Source of the DNA: G942493375 sp942493375
Lineage (GTDB): Bacteria > Armatimonadota > UBA5829
Reading direction: 5' to 3'
Assembly (NCBI GenBank): GCA_942493375.1
Contig: OW818698.1
Coordinates: forward strand, 2,418,001-2,482,000
DNA: 64,000 nt
Below, in pieces: positions 10,401 through 18,824 of the stretch; the stretch's first letter is position 1, and every line of letters starts with the position of its first letter. The notes beneath the pieces were generated by a model, which saw only the letters and a list, made by a program, of their open reading frames with translations, was not told where the DNA came from and ran no database searches. The translations under genes and the position numbers were made by a program.

Positions 10401-11061
10401 TAACGCAGACTGCCCTGACCGGCAAATGACTCAGGTTAATCTGCGGGCAGGGGAAAACCGGATTGTGTTCAAGTCTTCACAAACCTGCATATCTACCGAT
10501 AGTTTCCCGTGGGGCATTTTCTTCCGTATGACGGATTCGCTGGGGAATCCGATCCAATACAGCAGTATTGGTAATGGTAAACTGGTTATCGATGAAAGCA
10601 AGCTTCCAGCAAACACAGTTACATTTCCATCAAAATGGCAGTTTTCCAAAGAAGCTGAAAACCAGGCAGTTGCAGCAGACTGGCAGAGCGTTGGTTTTGA
10701 CGATTCCAAATGGCAGACAATGCCAGTTCCGGATGTTTGGGACAATACTATTGGCAGCTATGTTGGATACTCCTGGTATCGGACGCGATTCACTCTCCCG
10801 ACAGATATTAAGAGTAAGTCATTGAAGCTGATATTTGAAGGAGTGGATGAGGAAGCTTGGGTATATTTGAATGGTGAATTGGTAGGTGAGAGATCCTTGA
10901 AGTCCACCGGTAAAACTGCAGACCAGATATGGGAGCTACCATTTACTTTTCCAATCACCAATGCAATCTATGGAGGAGAAAACGTCTTAGCTATCCGTGT
11001 AGGCAACTCAGGCTACGCAGGCGGTATTTATAGACCAGTAAGTCTGGTAGCAACAGAATGA
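7492..11061 (+). CDS. Secreted DUF4838 protein with inserted beta-sandwich and GH2-like tail
   Basis: A 1189-residue second DUF4838 protein, starting 7 bases after its neighbour. Two ATGs are possible: 7492, or 7522, where the signal peptide proper begins (NNNANLYTLITILALGL, cleavage near KAQ-NT). The GH67N-like fold starts (AVDDLQRCFMEMTGVALP, about 66-83), is broken by about 230 residues of a beta-rich domain (about 92-325, with GGYSIDGTNWIYTDW), then resumes (GLQNAIYTLLDRWGCKWMMP). The DUF4838 core follows, with HYWHYAISPAKYFKDHPEW and the cysteine pair MDFCQCDNCR. The last 110 residues are a GH2-type sugar-binding sandwich (GVDEEAWVYLNGELVGE) like that of the 696 and 2422 genes. Likely works with the preceding paralogue on the same glycan. 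Confidence 0.85.
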   Translation: MMKGIEFAVTMNNNANLYTLITILALGLTTIVPGTCAKAQNTVIVFSGNAPKVYLDISNTSGVDQAVDDLQRCFMEMTGVALPTNPQPRFFNPTSSDTLRVQCRIAKIMDDSDIASDNATVSLLLSPVTSFTGGPFSVAGEKISWDCTWHKNRKQLELRLVIAKDAYYGPGYGPYTFKRLLVEGLDLSSNTNLQLALEMRSSNGEDIRGGYSIDGTNWIYTDWFDPTKAGTDNSAPGESDKNGVQAWTSDWQSRWKNKTAAFVTGYAPTGRVTKIWINNLIISQAGKTLLSNNFTEPKQQKELSITPSQGTVSFDDLGALLEPQQKGYYTVGIRADHSINAMTLIPIMTRFKTMPKGITLLDTNIQQGFEIVVSKKQIVLQAYTNLGLQNAIYTLLDRWGCKWMMPGKIGEVIPKHKLLSLAIGTITSAKGYDNGPDGSGSWSGDKDILTWYNRNIGGRNHSQSSNHYWHYAISPAKYFKDHPEWYALIGGKRVPSQLCTSNPEVIAKMIEVAKGYLKSQPNAVSFPMDPEDTMDFCQCDNCRTQDPPGRGSDGLPLVTDRVITFCNAVADGIKGEFPDRYIGVLAYSNHLMPPVNVKPAKNIIITICRSNSCNLHLLPIAGCPTAKTFYDIVQGWSKVTKNINVYEYDPISWIGSLPCPTYLDHGKALRLLFQKYGVKGGVVDRVPYTMERSPTTYINYYMERRMKTDPNRNPDVELANMCAAFFGPAGKWMNMYYRELSAATKCLHPGRTMVGMGLYRYDEFFTKQMITNARSYMNKALVASARNQRYKERIQFIELGQQYLEAYLDGVWSAQGKDQQKCNAAFDRADIILDKLAAMNAIDAPDAHWRMHCARMKTLAEHFADKMGFVKTWTLSGPFDNDRMDADFQTDNIDLSTADKSKWVEYTSPEGMLNFENAFKSAKKTWRLSSAYAAVTVVAPRAVQVQFRMDSFFAFRIFVNGKEVFHRPGLNADCPDRQMTQVNLRAGENRIVFKSSQTCISTDSFPWGIFFRMTDSLGNPIQYSSIGNGKLVIDESKLPANTVTFPSKWQFSKEAENQAVAADWQSVGFDDSKWQTMPVPDVWDNTIGSYVGYSWYRTRFTLPTDIKSKSLKLIFEGVDEEAWVYLNGELVGERSLKSTGKTADQIWELPFTFPITNAIYGGENVLAIRVGNSGYAGGIYRPVSLVATE

Positions 11062-11074
11062 ATACTAACATGGA

Positions 11075-11135
11075 TAGACAGGATGAATAGGATATATTTC
11101 TTTCTTATCCTGTATATCCTATTCATCCATGTAGA
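11075..11135. repeat. Inverted repeat of the 'gatgaataggat' type
   Basis: ggatgaataggatata and its complement face each other across a loop of about 16 bases, forming a stem of about 16 bp between two genes of one run. The wording (ggat-ga-at-ggat) is typical of dispersed intergenic hairpins in many environmental bacteria. A more decayed relative lies at about 40690-40820. It makes the far-upstream start of the following SGNH gene an artefact. Confidence 0.55.
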
Positions 11136-11169
11136 TAATAAACAGTTTGTAAATAAAAAGGAGCACTAT

Positions 11170-11781
11170 ATGAAACCTGAAAAGATTCTATTTCTTGGTA
11201 ACAGCATTACTTTCCATCCGGCAGACGTTGAGAATGGATTTCTGAACGCGTGTGGTATGGCAGCCAGCTCTGAGGAGTTTGACTATGTGCATTTGCTGCT
11301 CAATAAATTCACAGAGGCTGCCGGAGGAAAGACGCCTGCGTCCATCATACAGAATATCGCTGATTTTGAACGACAGCATATGGATATGGACATGGACGCA
11401 TTCTTCAAACAGCATATCGAGTTCAAGGCAGACATGCTTATTCTGGCGATTGGAGAAAACGTGCCTGCTCTTGAAACTGAGGAGTCCAAGCTGGCATATA
11501 AAAATGGAATGGATGCTTTACTTACAATGATAAAGGCAAGCGGATGCTCGGAAATAGTTGTCCGGAGCAGCTTCTGGCCAGATGAGACCAAGGACAATAT
11601 TATGCAAAAAGCTTGTGAAGATGCAGGCGGCACTTGGGTTGACATAGGTTATCTGAGTAAAGATGAAACCAACTACGCCAGGTCTGAACGTGAATATAAG
11701 CACGAAGGCATAGCAGGTCATCCCGGAGACAGAGGAATGCAGGGGATTGCGGATGCGATCTGGAAAGCAATTAGCAATTGA
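11170..11781 (+). CDS. SGNH/GDSL-family hydrolase, cytoplasmic
   Basis: A 203-residue protein of the SGNH hydrolase fold, whose members remove acetyl or other acyl groups from sugars or lipids. Block I is ILFLGNSITFHP with the nucleophilic serine, the Gly-Asn blocks fit AIGENVPAL, and the C-terminal Asp-His pair fits GHPGDRGMQG. The ATG at 11170 is preceded by AAAAGGAG at 11156-11163. An in-frame frame upstream reaches 11083, but it only translates the hairpin repeat, so it is rejected. No signal peptide is seen from this start, unlike its neighbours. Placed among exported carbohydrate-active enzymes, it may deacetylate imported oligosaccharides; that role is inference. Confidence 0.8.
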   Translation: MKPEKILFLGNSITFHPADVENGFLNACGMAASSEEFDYVHLLLNKFTEAAGGKTPASIIQNIADFERQHMDMDMDAFFKQHIEFKADMLILAIGENVPALETEESKLAYKNGMDALLTMIKASGCSEIVVRSSFWPDETKDNIMQKACEDAGGTWVDIGYLSKDETNYARSEREYKHEGIAGHPGDRGMQGIADAIWKAISN

Positions 11782-11814
11782 TAGTTGACAATGGATAATT
11801 GATAATTGGGGAAG

Positions 11815-11848
11815 GGAATGACATATGTTTTACTCAGCATGTCATTCC
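11815..11848. repeat. Intergenic hairpin ahead of the GH123-like gene
   Basis: A perfect 10-bp stem (11815-11824 with 11839-11848) around a 14-base loop. It resembles the core of the larger hairpin repeats in this window (tgtcat-cc). It lies inside the longest open frame of the next gene, which argues that the real start is downstream at 11899. Confidence 0.5.
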
Positions 11849-11898
11849 TACTTTCCTGGGAATCATATATACAGGTAGATACTGAGGGACCCATCATT

Positions 11899-14205
11899 AT
11901 GACACATCCACTTCTTACTGTAATTGGTCTGATCGGAGCTATGAGTGCGATTATACCTCTGCAGAATGGAGATTTCAAGCAGGTAACTGACGGTAAACCT
12001 GTTGGTTGGGAATGTACCGGTCAGTATCGTGTAATAGCTAAAGGCGGAGTGGATGGCAAACCTGCGGTTGAACTTACCTGCACCGGTTCCGGAAAATCCA
12101 GCAATCTTATTCAAATAGTCAGGCCGACTTCTGAACTTGTTGGGTCTGTTAGAGTGACTGCCTGGATGAAGTGTGTAAAAGTAGAAGATGGCGGAGATTG
12201 TTCACTCTGGCTGGATACTCTGTTAAAAGATGGTGGAGCCATCTGGGGTAAACTGGGAGTTCCTGAGCGTGATAACCGTAAGTGGCAAAAGGTTTCAGCT
12301 ATAGTGTCCTCAGAGAAACCAATAAAGGAAGTCCAGATTTTCCTGCTGCTGCGTAACGTTAAAGGCACGGTCCTTTTTTCCGATGTGCGAATAGACGACA
12401 CTCCTCTTGATATGAAGGAACTGAAGGTCATCAGAGCAGATGACACCACTTACGATGTTCAAGGATCTATGAGTTCCAGCGCCTACTGGACTCTGACTGC
12501 CAAACAGGGTACTACTGATGTCTTCACAAAGACCGGCACCAGCAATTATTTGGCAGAACGGTTCACAGTTGCTTCCGGAGTAAAAGTGAGTTCCGTTGTC
12601 TGGACTGTTCAATATAAAGATAAAAGCGTCAGTATTGCAACCAAACCAGTATCACACAGAAATTCTGGGCCACTGGCCTGGTGGACTACAGATTCGATAA
12701 CCCGCGTTTTTCAGGATGATCTCCCTCCCACGAAGCAAAATAAATCAGTCTCGCTGGATGCAGCGCGCAATGACAGGGAATCGTTCCAGATCTGCCTTAA
12801 ACCGCTAAATAAACCTCTTAAGAGTGTTCGAGTCTCTATAACTGACTTGAAATGCGCACATGGAACAATCTCATCCAAAAATGTAGACTGGTTCAGAGTT
12901 GGATATGTATGGGTTGCAACACCATTCGAGCATCCACTCTCTCCTCGTAAAGGCGCGGCGTGGTGGCCCGATCCATTACTGCCTGCATTGCCTTCATTTG
13001 AGATGGAAGCAGCGACAACCCAGCCTTTGTGGTTTACTATTAATGTGCCGAAAAATGCGATCCCGGGGAGTTACAAGGGAGCGATCACAGTTAAGGCTGA
13101 TGGGATTGATACTATAATAGTCCCCGTGACTTTGACTGTGCATCAGGCGACAATCCCTGATGAAGGTGGAATGAAGACTGCATTCGCACTCATGGACTGC
13201 TACATGAGAAAGATTTACGGAACCATCACCCCGGAGCTCAGAAGAAGCTATACAGACTATCTGCTGGCCCATCATCTGAATCCTGATGATATATCCAGGA
13301 GTGATACTCCGAATGTAGATGAAATGGAGTATGCAAACAAGCACGGTCTGAATACATTTAACATCCTGAATGCTGTTGAGGAGTGCAAAGATCCTCTGGG
13401 CTGGTGCTGTTTCTCTCCACTCGAAGCGTATACTCCTGAGTTCACCCAGCAGTTCTTGAAAAGAATGGAACCGGCAATGACCGAATTGGAACAACGGGGA
13501 TTGGCGGATAAAGCCTATGTATATGGTTTTGACGAACGCGGGCCGGAATTCTTGCCCATAATCCGTGACCTGTTTAAGGCTGTTAAAGAGAAATACCCGA
13601 AAGTCCATACTCTCTCCACTGCCTGGCTCCCTGAAAAGGCCAATCCTATGGATTATAACATAGACTGGTATGTGCCTCTGACATCAAAGTATGACCCCGA
13701 GATAGCTGCTGATGTCCGAAAACGTGGGGGTGAAGTCTGGTGGTACATCTGCATGGGACCTAATTATCCTTATGCTAACTGGCTGCTGGAAAACCCGATG
13801 ATCGAGTCTAGAGTGATCTGGTGGCAGGCTTATCAGAACAATGTCGAGGGATTTCTGTATTGGGGTCTGAACATCTGGATGCGCGAGAATAACGACAAAC
13901 CTATACCAAACACTGCAGGTCCCAGAATTGATTGGTCAGTGACTACTGGTGGAGATTACGCGTATCTGAATGGTGACGGGGTGATGCTGTTCCCTGGAGA
14001 AAACGGGCCGATCGGTTCTACCAGGCTTGAAGTAGTTCGGGATGGCCTTGAAGACTTTGAACTATTGAGACAATACCGGACTCAGTTTGGCAATGATGCA
14101 ACAACTAAAATCCTGGCTCCGGTTACGCAGGGTGTATCCCGTTATACAAGGGATACCAAAATCCTGAATGCAGCCAGACTAAAGATGCTGAAAACATTAA
14201 AATAG
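11899..14205 (+). CDS. GH123-like (DUF4091) glycoside hydrolase, exported
   Basis: A 768-residue protein from ATG 11899. The open frame reaches back to a TTG at 11806, but that stretch is a hairpin repeat, while 11899 opens a credible signal peptide (MTHPLLTVIGLIGAMSAI) with GAGGGA about ten bases ahead. Residues about 25-180 form a CBM4/9-like beta-sandwich; the centre and C-terminus match GH123/DUF4091 proteins. GH123 enzymes are N-acetyl-beta-galactosaminidases using a substrate-assisted Asp-Glu pair; here YVYGFDERGP supplies D545-E546. VIWWQAYQNNVEGFLYW and the late DGLEDFELLRQYR motif are typical of the family. It would release GalNAc-type sugars from glycans. Family assignment is strong, exact substrate inferred. 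Confidence 0.82.
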   Translation: MTHPLLTVIGLIGAMSAIIPLQNGDFKQVTDGKPVGWECTGQYRVIAKGGVDGKPAVELTCTGSGKSSNLIQIVRPTSELVGSVRVTAWMKCVKVEDGGDCSLWLDTLLKDGGAIWGKLGVPERDNRKWQKVSAIVSSEKPIKEVQIFLLLRNVKGTVLFSDVRIDDTPLDMKELKVIRADDTTYDVQGSMSSSAYWTLTAKQGTTDVFTKTGTSNYLAERFTVASGVKVSSVVWTVQYKDKSVSIATKPVSHRNSGPLAWWTTDSITRVFQDDLPPTKQNKSVSLDAARNDRESFQICLKPLNKPLKSVRVSITDLKCAHGTISSKNVDWFRVGYVWVATPFEHPLSPRKGAAWWPDPLLPALPSFEMEAATTQPLWFTINVPKNAIPGSYKGAITVKADGIDTIIVPVTLTVHQATIPDEGGMKTAFALMDCYMRKIYGTITPELRRSYTDYLLAHHLNPDDISRSDTPNVDEMEYANKHGLNTFNILNAVEECKDPLGWCCFSPLEAYTPEFTQQFLKRMEPAMTELEQRGLADKAYVYGFDERGPEFLPIIRDLFKAVKEKYPKVHTLSTAWLPEKANPMDYNIDWYVPLTSKYDPEIAADVRKRGGEVWWYICMGPNYPYANWLLENPMIESRVIWWQAYQNNVEGFLYWGLNIWMRENNDKPIPNTAGPRIDWSVTTGGDYAYLNGDGVMLFPGENGPIGSTRLEVVRDGLEDFELLRQYRTQFGNDATTKILAPVTQGVSRYTRDTKILNAARLKMLKTLK

Positions 14206-14220
14206 ACATCGGAGAAGATA

Positions 14221-15429
14221 TTGAGAACTAGATTGTTGGGGATAGTTGGTTTATTCATGATACTGCTGGGTAGTGTTGTTTGCGCAGAAAATAGAGACAG
14301 TAATGTTAACGAAGTAAAAGATATCAACCAGGCGTATAAGTGGTTGGATAGCAAAGCAAGAAATATGATCAGGGCTTGTATAAGACCTGCTAAGGGAGGA
14401 GTCAGCGCTTTTCCTCCTCAAGTAAATAGTGGTTATGAAGCATTCTGGCTCAGGGATTATTCCTATATGCTGGAAGGCTGTATTGATGCATTCACTGATA
14501 AAGAGCTTCGTGAAGCATACCTGTTTCTGCTGAGTGGGCAGAGAGCAGATGGGGCAATGGTAGACTGTATCAAGTTCGATGGAACTCCCATTTATATGCC
14601 AGGATATGGGTCGATGGGTGAGAATCCTGTTGCTGATGGTTCTCAGTTTATGGTGAATGTGGGATATAAGACATACCAGAAGCTCAAGGATAAGGAGCTG
14701 TTGTCCTCTACAATTGACCGTCTCGCAAAAGGTATGATGGCAGTGCCTGTAAATCCTGAAACAGGCCTGGTGTTTATCGATCCAAAAAAAGAATATGATC
14801 GGTGTCCTTATGGATTCACTGATACAGTCCGCAAGCAGGGGGATACTCTGTTTGAGTCTCTGCTTTATATTCAAGCATCTCAGAGACTCTCTGAAATGTA
14901 TAGGAATTTAGGCAGGAAGCAGGAATCCAGGGACTGGTCAGCTTGTGCTAAGAAAGCATCGTTGTCAGTAAAGAAGGTATTGTGGGATTCCGGCACTGGA
15001 TTATTCAGGGCAGCAACGGTAAAATGCAGGGAGTTCGATATCTGGGGATCTGCGTTTGCTGTGTACATCGGAGTTGCAGACAAAAAGCAGACTGCGGCAA
15101 TCGCTGAATATTTCGCACAGCACTATTCAGAGATAGTAAAAAGAGGTCAGCTCAGGCACCTGCCTGGCGGTGTTTACTGGGAGCAGGCAGGTGGGCACGA
15201 TGTCTACCAGAATGGGGCTTACTGGGCAACCCCGGTTGGTTGGTTTGTATACACCCTGCACAAGAAATCCCCTGAGTTGGCAAGTAAGACGATCATAGAT
15301 ATGGTAAACGATTTCATCAAAACAGGGGATGTAAACGAATGCGTGAATGACAACTATGCAAACGTCCCCGAATACATAGACAGCGCAGCCCTGCCTCTCG
15401 AGGGTATACGAAGGATTATTACCAGATAG
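14221..15429 (+). CDS. Exported six-hairpin (alpha/alpha)6 glycosidase-like protein
   Basis: A 402-residue protein that starts at TTG 14221, with GGAG at 14211-14214 and a signal peptide (MRTRLLGIVGLFMILLGS, cleavage near VCA-EN). The body is mostly helical with motifs of six-hairpin glycosidases: YEAFWLRDYSYMLEG near residue 80, YGFTDTVRKQGDTLFESLL near 200, and ECVNDNYANVPEYIDSAALP close to the end. Related folds include trehalases, glucoamylases and amylo-alpha-1,6-glucosidases. It follows the GH123-like gene by 15 bases, so both are probably cotranscribed. Substrate not determinable from sequence. Confidence 0.75.
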   Translation: MRTRLLGIVGLFMILLGSVVCAENRDSNVNEVKDINQAYKWLDSKARNMIRACIRPAKGGVSAFPPQVNSGYEAFWLRDYSYMLEGCIDAFTDKELREAYLFLLSGQRADGAMVDCIKFDGTPIYMPGYGSMGENPVADGSQFMVNVGYKTYQKLKDKELLSSTIDRLAKGMMAVPVNPETGLVFIDPKKEYDRCPYGFTDTVRKQGDTLFESLLYIQASQRLSEMYRNLGRKQESRDWSACAKKASLSVKKVLWDSGTGLFRAATVKCREFDIWGSAFAVYIGVADKKQTAAIAEYFAQHYSEIVKRGQLRHLPGGVYWEQAGGHDVYQNGAYWATPVGWFVYTLHKKSPELASKTIIDMVNDFIKTGDVNECVNDNYANVPEYIDSAALPLEGIRRIITR

Positions 15430-15505
15430 GAATCGCAATGCTTGACGGCTTCAATTTGTAAGGTTATGATTCTTGTGACTTAATGCCATTAGTAGAGGAT
15501 AAAAT

Positions 15506-16879
15506 ATGCTTGCTATTACCGAACTGCTATCAAGAACATTAATACTGACAATCTTGGTCTGCATCGGCCTTTGTTCGGGAGCTTACTCTATTGAAGTAAC
15601 TCCAGCAATGAAAGCGCTGATAGAAAAGAATAAATCATTAGGACTGAACAAATACCCTATTAGCTTCTGGAACCTTAGCAACCTTTCGGAGCATGCAGAA
15701 CATATGAATGAAGCTGAGGTAAAATCCTGGGCTGATGCCGGGTTCACCGTCCCGCATTCACCAACATTTGATCCAAAGAATGAAAAGCAGAAAGCCCATA
15801 TGGCTAAACTCCTCAAGTGGGCTGATAAATATGGGATGAAATTGATTGTTGTCGATCCTAGAGGTTATGCCAGAAAAGGCAATATGCAGGAATATGCAGA
15901 TGGAATTCGGGCAGCAGCAAAGGACTGGGGGAAGTACAAGGCTACATTCGGATTCCACGTAGGGGACGAACCTGATGCAGCTATGAAAGACACTTTTTTT
16001 GAGTGCTATAAAATCCAGAAAGAGATTGCTCCCAACCTGCATCCATATGCCAACCTGCTGCCTCACTTTCCAGGGATAGAGGAACGTGCTGGAACAGATA
16101 CCTGGCCCAATTATCTGGATGAGTATATTAGAAAAGCAAAGCCGGATATGCTGAGCTACGATTGCTACACCCAGATGAATCCTGGTGAAGATGGAGTTAA
16201 TATCTACTACAGAAACCTGAAATTCGATCGTGAAGCAGCTGTCAGGAACGGGGTTCCGTTCTGGAATACGATTCTATCGGTAGGTCACCTTTTCTACAGA
16301 TGTCCCAATCAGAACGAAATCCGCTGGCAGTTCAATACATCGGTCGCAGCAGGGGCAAACGGTATTTCCTGGTGGTTCTATTATATGCTGGCTCCAAATG
16401 CCAACTACCGTAACTCTCCGGTAGATGAACTGTGGGATAAAACCCCGACTTATTATGACATCCGACGCGTCCAGCAGGATTTCCACAAGCACTACGGAGA
16501 CTTGTTTACCCGGATTGTCTCAACCAGAGTGACATTTTATGGCAAGGTTTATGGTGACGGAGCTGAGTTTACTCCTAATGATATGATCTTGAAAGTCGAT
16601 AGCACCAAGAAAACACCACTGTTGATAGGGGAGTTCACTGACCTGGAAGGCAGAAGATATGTTATGTTCGTCAACAACAGCATGACAGATGATGATATAT
16701 TCAATGTCATATTCCCAAAGGGCTGCAAGACCTATTCCTACAGCTTTAACAACAAGGAATATGAGGGCGGAGCATACTGCCATCTTGGAGTCCAACTCGA
16801 TGGAGCAGGCAACCCAATCCACCCTCTGATGCTGATGCCTGGCGGTGAAGCAGTATACAGAATAGAAATGCCTAAATAG
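15506..16879 (+). CDS. Exported TIM-barrel glycosidase-like protein with GDEP motif
   Basis: A 457-residue protein with a signal peptide (about 1-28, LCSGAYS-IE). It reads as a clan GH-A style barrel: FGFHVGDEPD around D154-E155 looks like an acid/base strand, followed by MLSYDCYTQMNPG, WNTILSVGH and the late strand GANGISWWFYYMLAPN. A small C-terminal beta domain (VMFVNNSMTDDDIF) follows, as in many GH-A enzymes. Its plan resembles the 59770-61200 protein in the second glycan block (SIDEECPP, MRWQVWCSLYCGAKGIFFY against IRWQFNTSVAAGANGISWW), so the two are distant paralogues. Last gene of the first plus-strand run; a strong hairpin follows. Confidence 0.72.
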   Translation: MLAITELLSRTLILTILVCIGLCSGAYSIEVTPAMKALIEKNKSLGLNKYPISFWNLSNLSEHAEHMNEAEVKSWADAGFTVPHSPTFDPKNEKQKAHMAKLLKWADKYGMKLIVVDPRGYARKGNMQEYADGIRAAAKDWGKYKATFGFHVGDEPDAAMKDTFFECYKIQKEIAPNLHPYANLLPHFPGIEERAGTDTWPNYLDEYIRKAKPDMLSYDCYTQMNPGEDGVNIYYRNLKFDREAAVRNGVPFWNTILSVGHLFYRCPNQNEIRWQFNTSVAAGANGISWWFYYMLAPNANYRNSPVDELWDKTPTYYDIRRVQQDFHKHYGDLFTRIVSTRVTFYGKVYGDGAEFTPNDMILKVDSTKKTPLLIGEFTDLEGRRYVMFVNNSMTDDDIFNVIFPKGCKTYSYSFNNKEYEGGAYCHLGVQLDGAGNPIHPLMLMPGGEAVYRIEMPK

Positions 16880-16891
16880 CAGTTAAACGAA

Positions 16892-16912
16892 AGGGGTGCC
16901 CAAGGCACCCCT
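16892..16912. terminator. Bidirectional hairpin terminator
   Basis: A perfect 9-bp GC-rich stem (aggggtgcc with its complement) around a 3-base loop lies between two convergent genes. Short T-rich tails occur on both strands (gtttc on plus; tttcgttt on minus). Confidence 0.75.
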
Positions 16913-16944
16913 GTTTCATGTCCGATTCCTCTTATAATACAGAA

Positions 16945-18546
16945 TCACCGATCTATCGGTATTATTGGTTCAGGTTTTGGTATCTCCACTTTCTTGTTTT
17001 TCTTGAACACATTCAGATAGTCTTCAGCAGTCAGGTTATATTTGGTTAGGAAAGCTTTATCCAGAACTACTCTGGGGTCTCCGGCTGAGCTGTTGCCTTC
17101 GTTGTATATCCAGTATGCAGGAGCAACCTCCGAAGCAATTATCAGTTGCTCATCCAGATACTTCGGCAAATAGCAAGGCTGTTTGGTCCTTGTGTTCCAT
17201 GGATGGAACCCAGGGAGCACTCTGTAGACAAACGGGTACGACTGCTGAACAGCATTCACATAAGTCCTCATATCCACGAACCATTTCCCAAGGTGGGATA
17301 CATTCTCAGTTATCTCGTTGTTTCCGGCTCCGTAAGTCCGCTCGGTTGCCAGCCAGACTTCGGTACCGCCATCGTGGATACCCTTGAGCCACCAGTAGTT
17401 GCCTGCTCTTCTATCGTTTGATGCTGCATAGAGCCTGGCTTCATAGACCTGCAACAGAGGACCACCAAAGGACTCCTTGATGATCTTGCCCATCTGCAGG
17501 CCACGCTGGTAGTACATTCCCGAAATCCCAAACTCCTCGGAGAAACACCACGCATCGACTGGCTCCCCTATGCTCTTGTATTTCTCGGCAGCTTCACCAC
17601 TTACTCCTTCATAGTCTTCAGCATCATAAACAAGGCCCCTGAAACCCAGTTTTTTTGCTTTTGAGTAGATGCTCCTGGCCTGTTCGAATGTCGTCTGCCA
17701 CTTCAAGTCATCCCGCAGGTCGGATGGGTTATTTACCATCATTGTAAATGCTTCGTGTTCACTAAGCCAATAGCGTATGCCTCTCGCAGCTAATTGTTTG
17801 AGAACACCCTTTTCTTCAAAAAGTTTGAAACCTGCATTATTATTTGATTGTGGAAAAGCGCCTTCGATATAGTCCAACCAGAGATCGGTAGCCCCAAGCT
17901 TCTCGGAAAAGTAGTCCATTTTATCCAGATAGTCGTTTTTAATATCTCCTGACCAGCACATTAAGTGGCGCTCGGGGATGTTGGGACGACCGAATATTTT
18001 GACCTCGGCTATTTCACCGGTTGGTCCTCCGGCTCTAAACTCGATCTTGAGATATCTGCCTACAGCTTCCGGCAGTGCAGCACTGGTCTCACTGTTTGGC
18101 GCCCACATCGTAAGATTAATCTGCCTGCCCAGAAGCGGTCGCCAGGTTGTCATTAGATTGGAACCGACAAATACATCGGTGGATTTCTCAAGAGCATCAG
18201 GTGTCGAACCTACCGAAAGCTCACTGAGCCAGAATACTTTGTCTTTGGCTCCATTTGTAATAGTGATTGAAGAGACTGCATAAGGAGTTCCCATATCCAC
18301 AACCACACTGACACCACCATTTGCCCACGGGTATGTCATAGCTGTAGCCGGATTACCATCAAATAGAGCTTCAGGGTTCTGCACAGCACCACCTGGTGCT
18401 GTGGCTGAAACTACCTTAACACTCTTAATAAGCGTTATTCCAGGTTGCACACACCACACTTTGCCAACAAACAAACCGAGGAACAACATTAAAGCAATAA
18501 CTCTTGCAAACCTCACGTAACACACCATCCATTCACTAAATTGCAC
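16945..18546 (-). CDS. Exported discoidin-type plus barrel protein
   Basis: A 533-residue protein. The start used is GTG 18546; ATG 18528 is an alternative and no clear Shine-Dalgarno site decides between them. Either gives a signal peptide (RVIALMLFLGLFVG, cleavage near WCVQ). Residues about 40-195 look like an F5/8-type (discoidin) sugar-binding sandwich (ALFDGNPATAMTYPW; VGRYLKIEFRAGGPTGEIAE). The rest resembles the barrel of the 696 and 2422 proteins: GLVYDAEDYEG aligns with MKFDPECYEG, and PAYWIYNEGN ends a late strand. A lysine/proline tail (KKVEIPKPEPIIP) closes it. I infer a divergent third member of the same hydrolase-like family carrying a different binding module. Confidence 0.68.
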   Translation of the reverse strand: MQFSEWMVCYVRFARVIALMLFLGLFVGKVWCVQPGITLIKSVKVVSATAPGGAVQNPEALFDGNPATAMTYPWANGGVSVVVDMGTPYAVSSITITNGAKDKVFWLSELSVGSTPDALEKSTDVFVGSNLMTTWRPLLGRQINLTMWAPNSETSAALPEAVGRYLKIEFRAGGPTGEIAEVKIFGRPNIPERHLMCWSGDIKNDYLDKMDYFSEKLGATDLWLDYIEGAFPQSNNNAGFKLFEEKGVLKQLAARGIRYWLSEHEAFTMMVNNPSDLRDDLKWQTTFEQARSIYSKAKKLGFRGLVYDAEDYEGVSGEAAEKYKSIGEPVDAWCFSEEFGISGMYYQRGLQMGKIIKESFGGPLLQVYEARLYAASNDRRAGNYWWLKGIHDGGTEVWLATERTYGAGNNEITENVSHLGKWFVDMRTYVNAVQQSYPFVYRVLPGFHPWNTRTKQPCYLPKYLDEQLIIASEVAPAYWIYNEGNSSAGDPRVVLDKAFLTKYNLTAEDYLNVFKKNKKVEIPKPEPIIPIDR

Positions 18547-18638
18547 AGGATCTACGCCAGTGCAGCCTGATCATATCAAGGATTATACCACAACTATTCT
18601 CTGCCCAAGATTGCATAACAGTTCAGAGTTGCGGGAAT

Positions 18639-18710
18639 TTGTCATCCTGAGGAACGAAGGATCTGCTTTTTACGGATTAAAAGCAGATCCTTCGTTCCTC
18701 AGGATGACAA
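18639..18710. repeat. Dispersed hairpin repeat A, copy 1
   Basis: A perfect 32-bp inverted repeat (18639-18670 with 18679-18710) around an 8-base loop. It is the same element as 24751-24826 and 46160-46243. Copies 1 and 2 also share the left flank, about 24 bases reading gttcag-gttgcgggaat. No transposase is nearby; it is likely a REP/MITE-like element. Confidence 0.9.
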
Positions 18711-18738
18711 TGCTCCTATATTACTGAGCTGTACAAGA

Positions 18739-18767
18739 TTGCCAGCCTGAGCTTGCGGGTATATAAT
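18739..18767 (+). promoter_or_regulatory. Promoter of serS
   Basis: TTGCCA at 18739-18744 and a perfect TATAAT at 18762-18767 are 17 bases apart, the ideal sigma70 spacing. Transcription would begin near 18774, about 50 bases before the serS ATG at 18825. No T-box leader is evident in that short UTR. Confidence 0.7.
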
Positions 18768-18824
18768 AGTGCTTACCACAGGTATCCCATATTATCTTCT
18801 TTACCTGCTTACCGGAGGCCCGTT

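Noticed and set aside
11083..11169. 29 extra N-terminal codons for the SGNH hydrolase
   Set aside because: They translate a hairpin repeat, while AAAAGGAG precedes the ATG at 11170.
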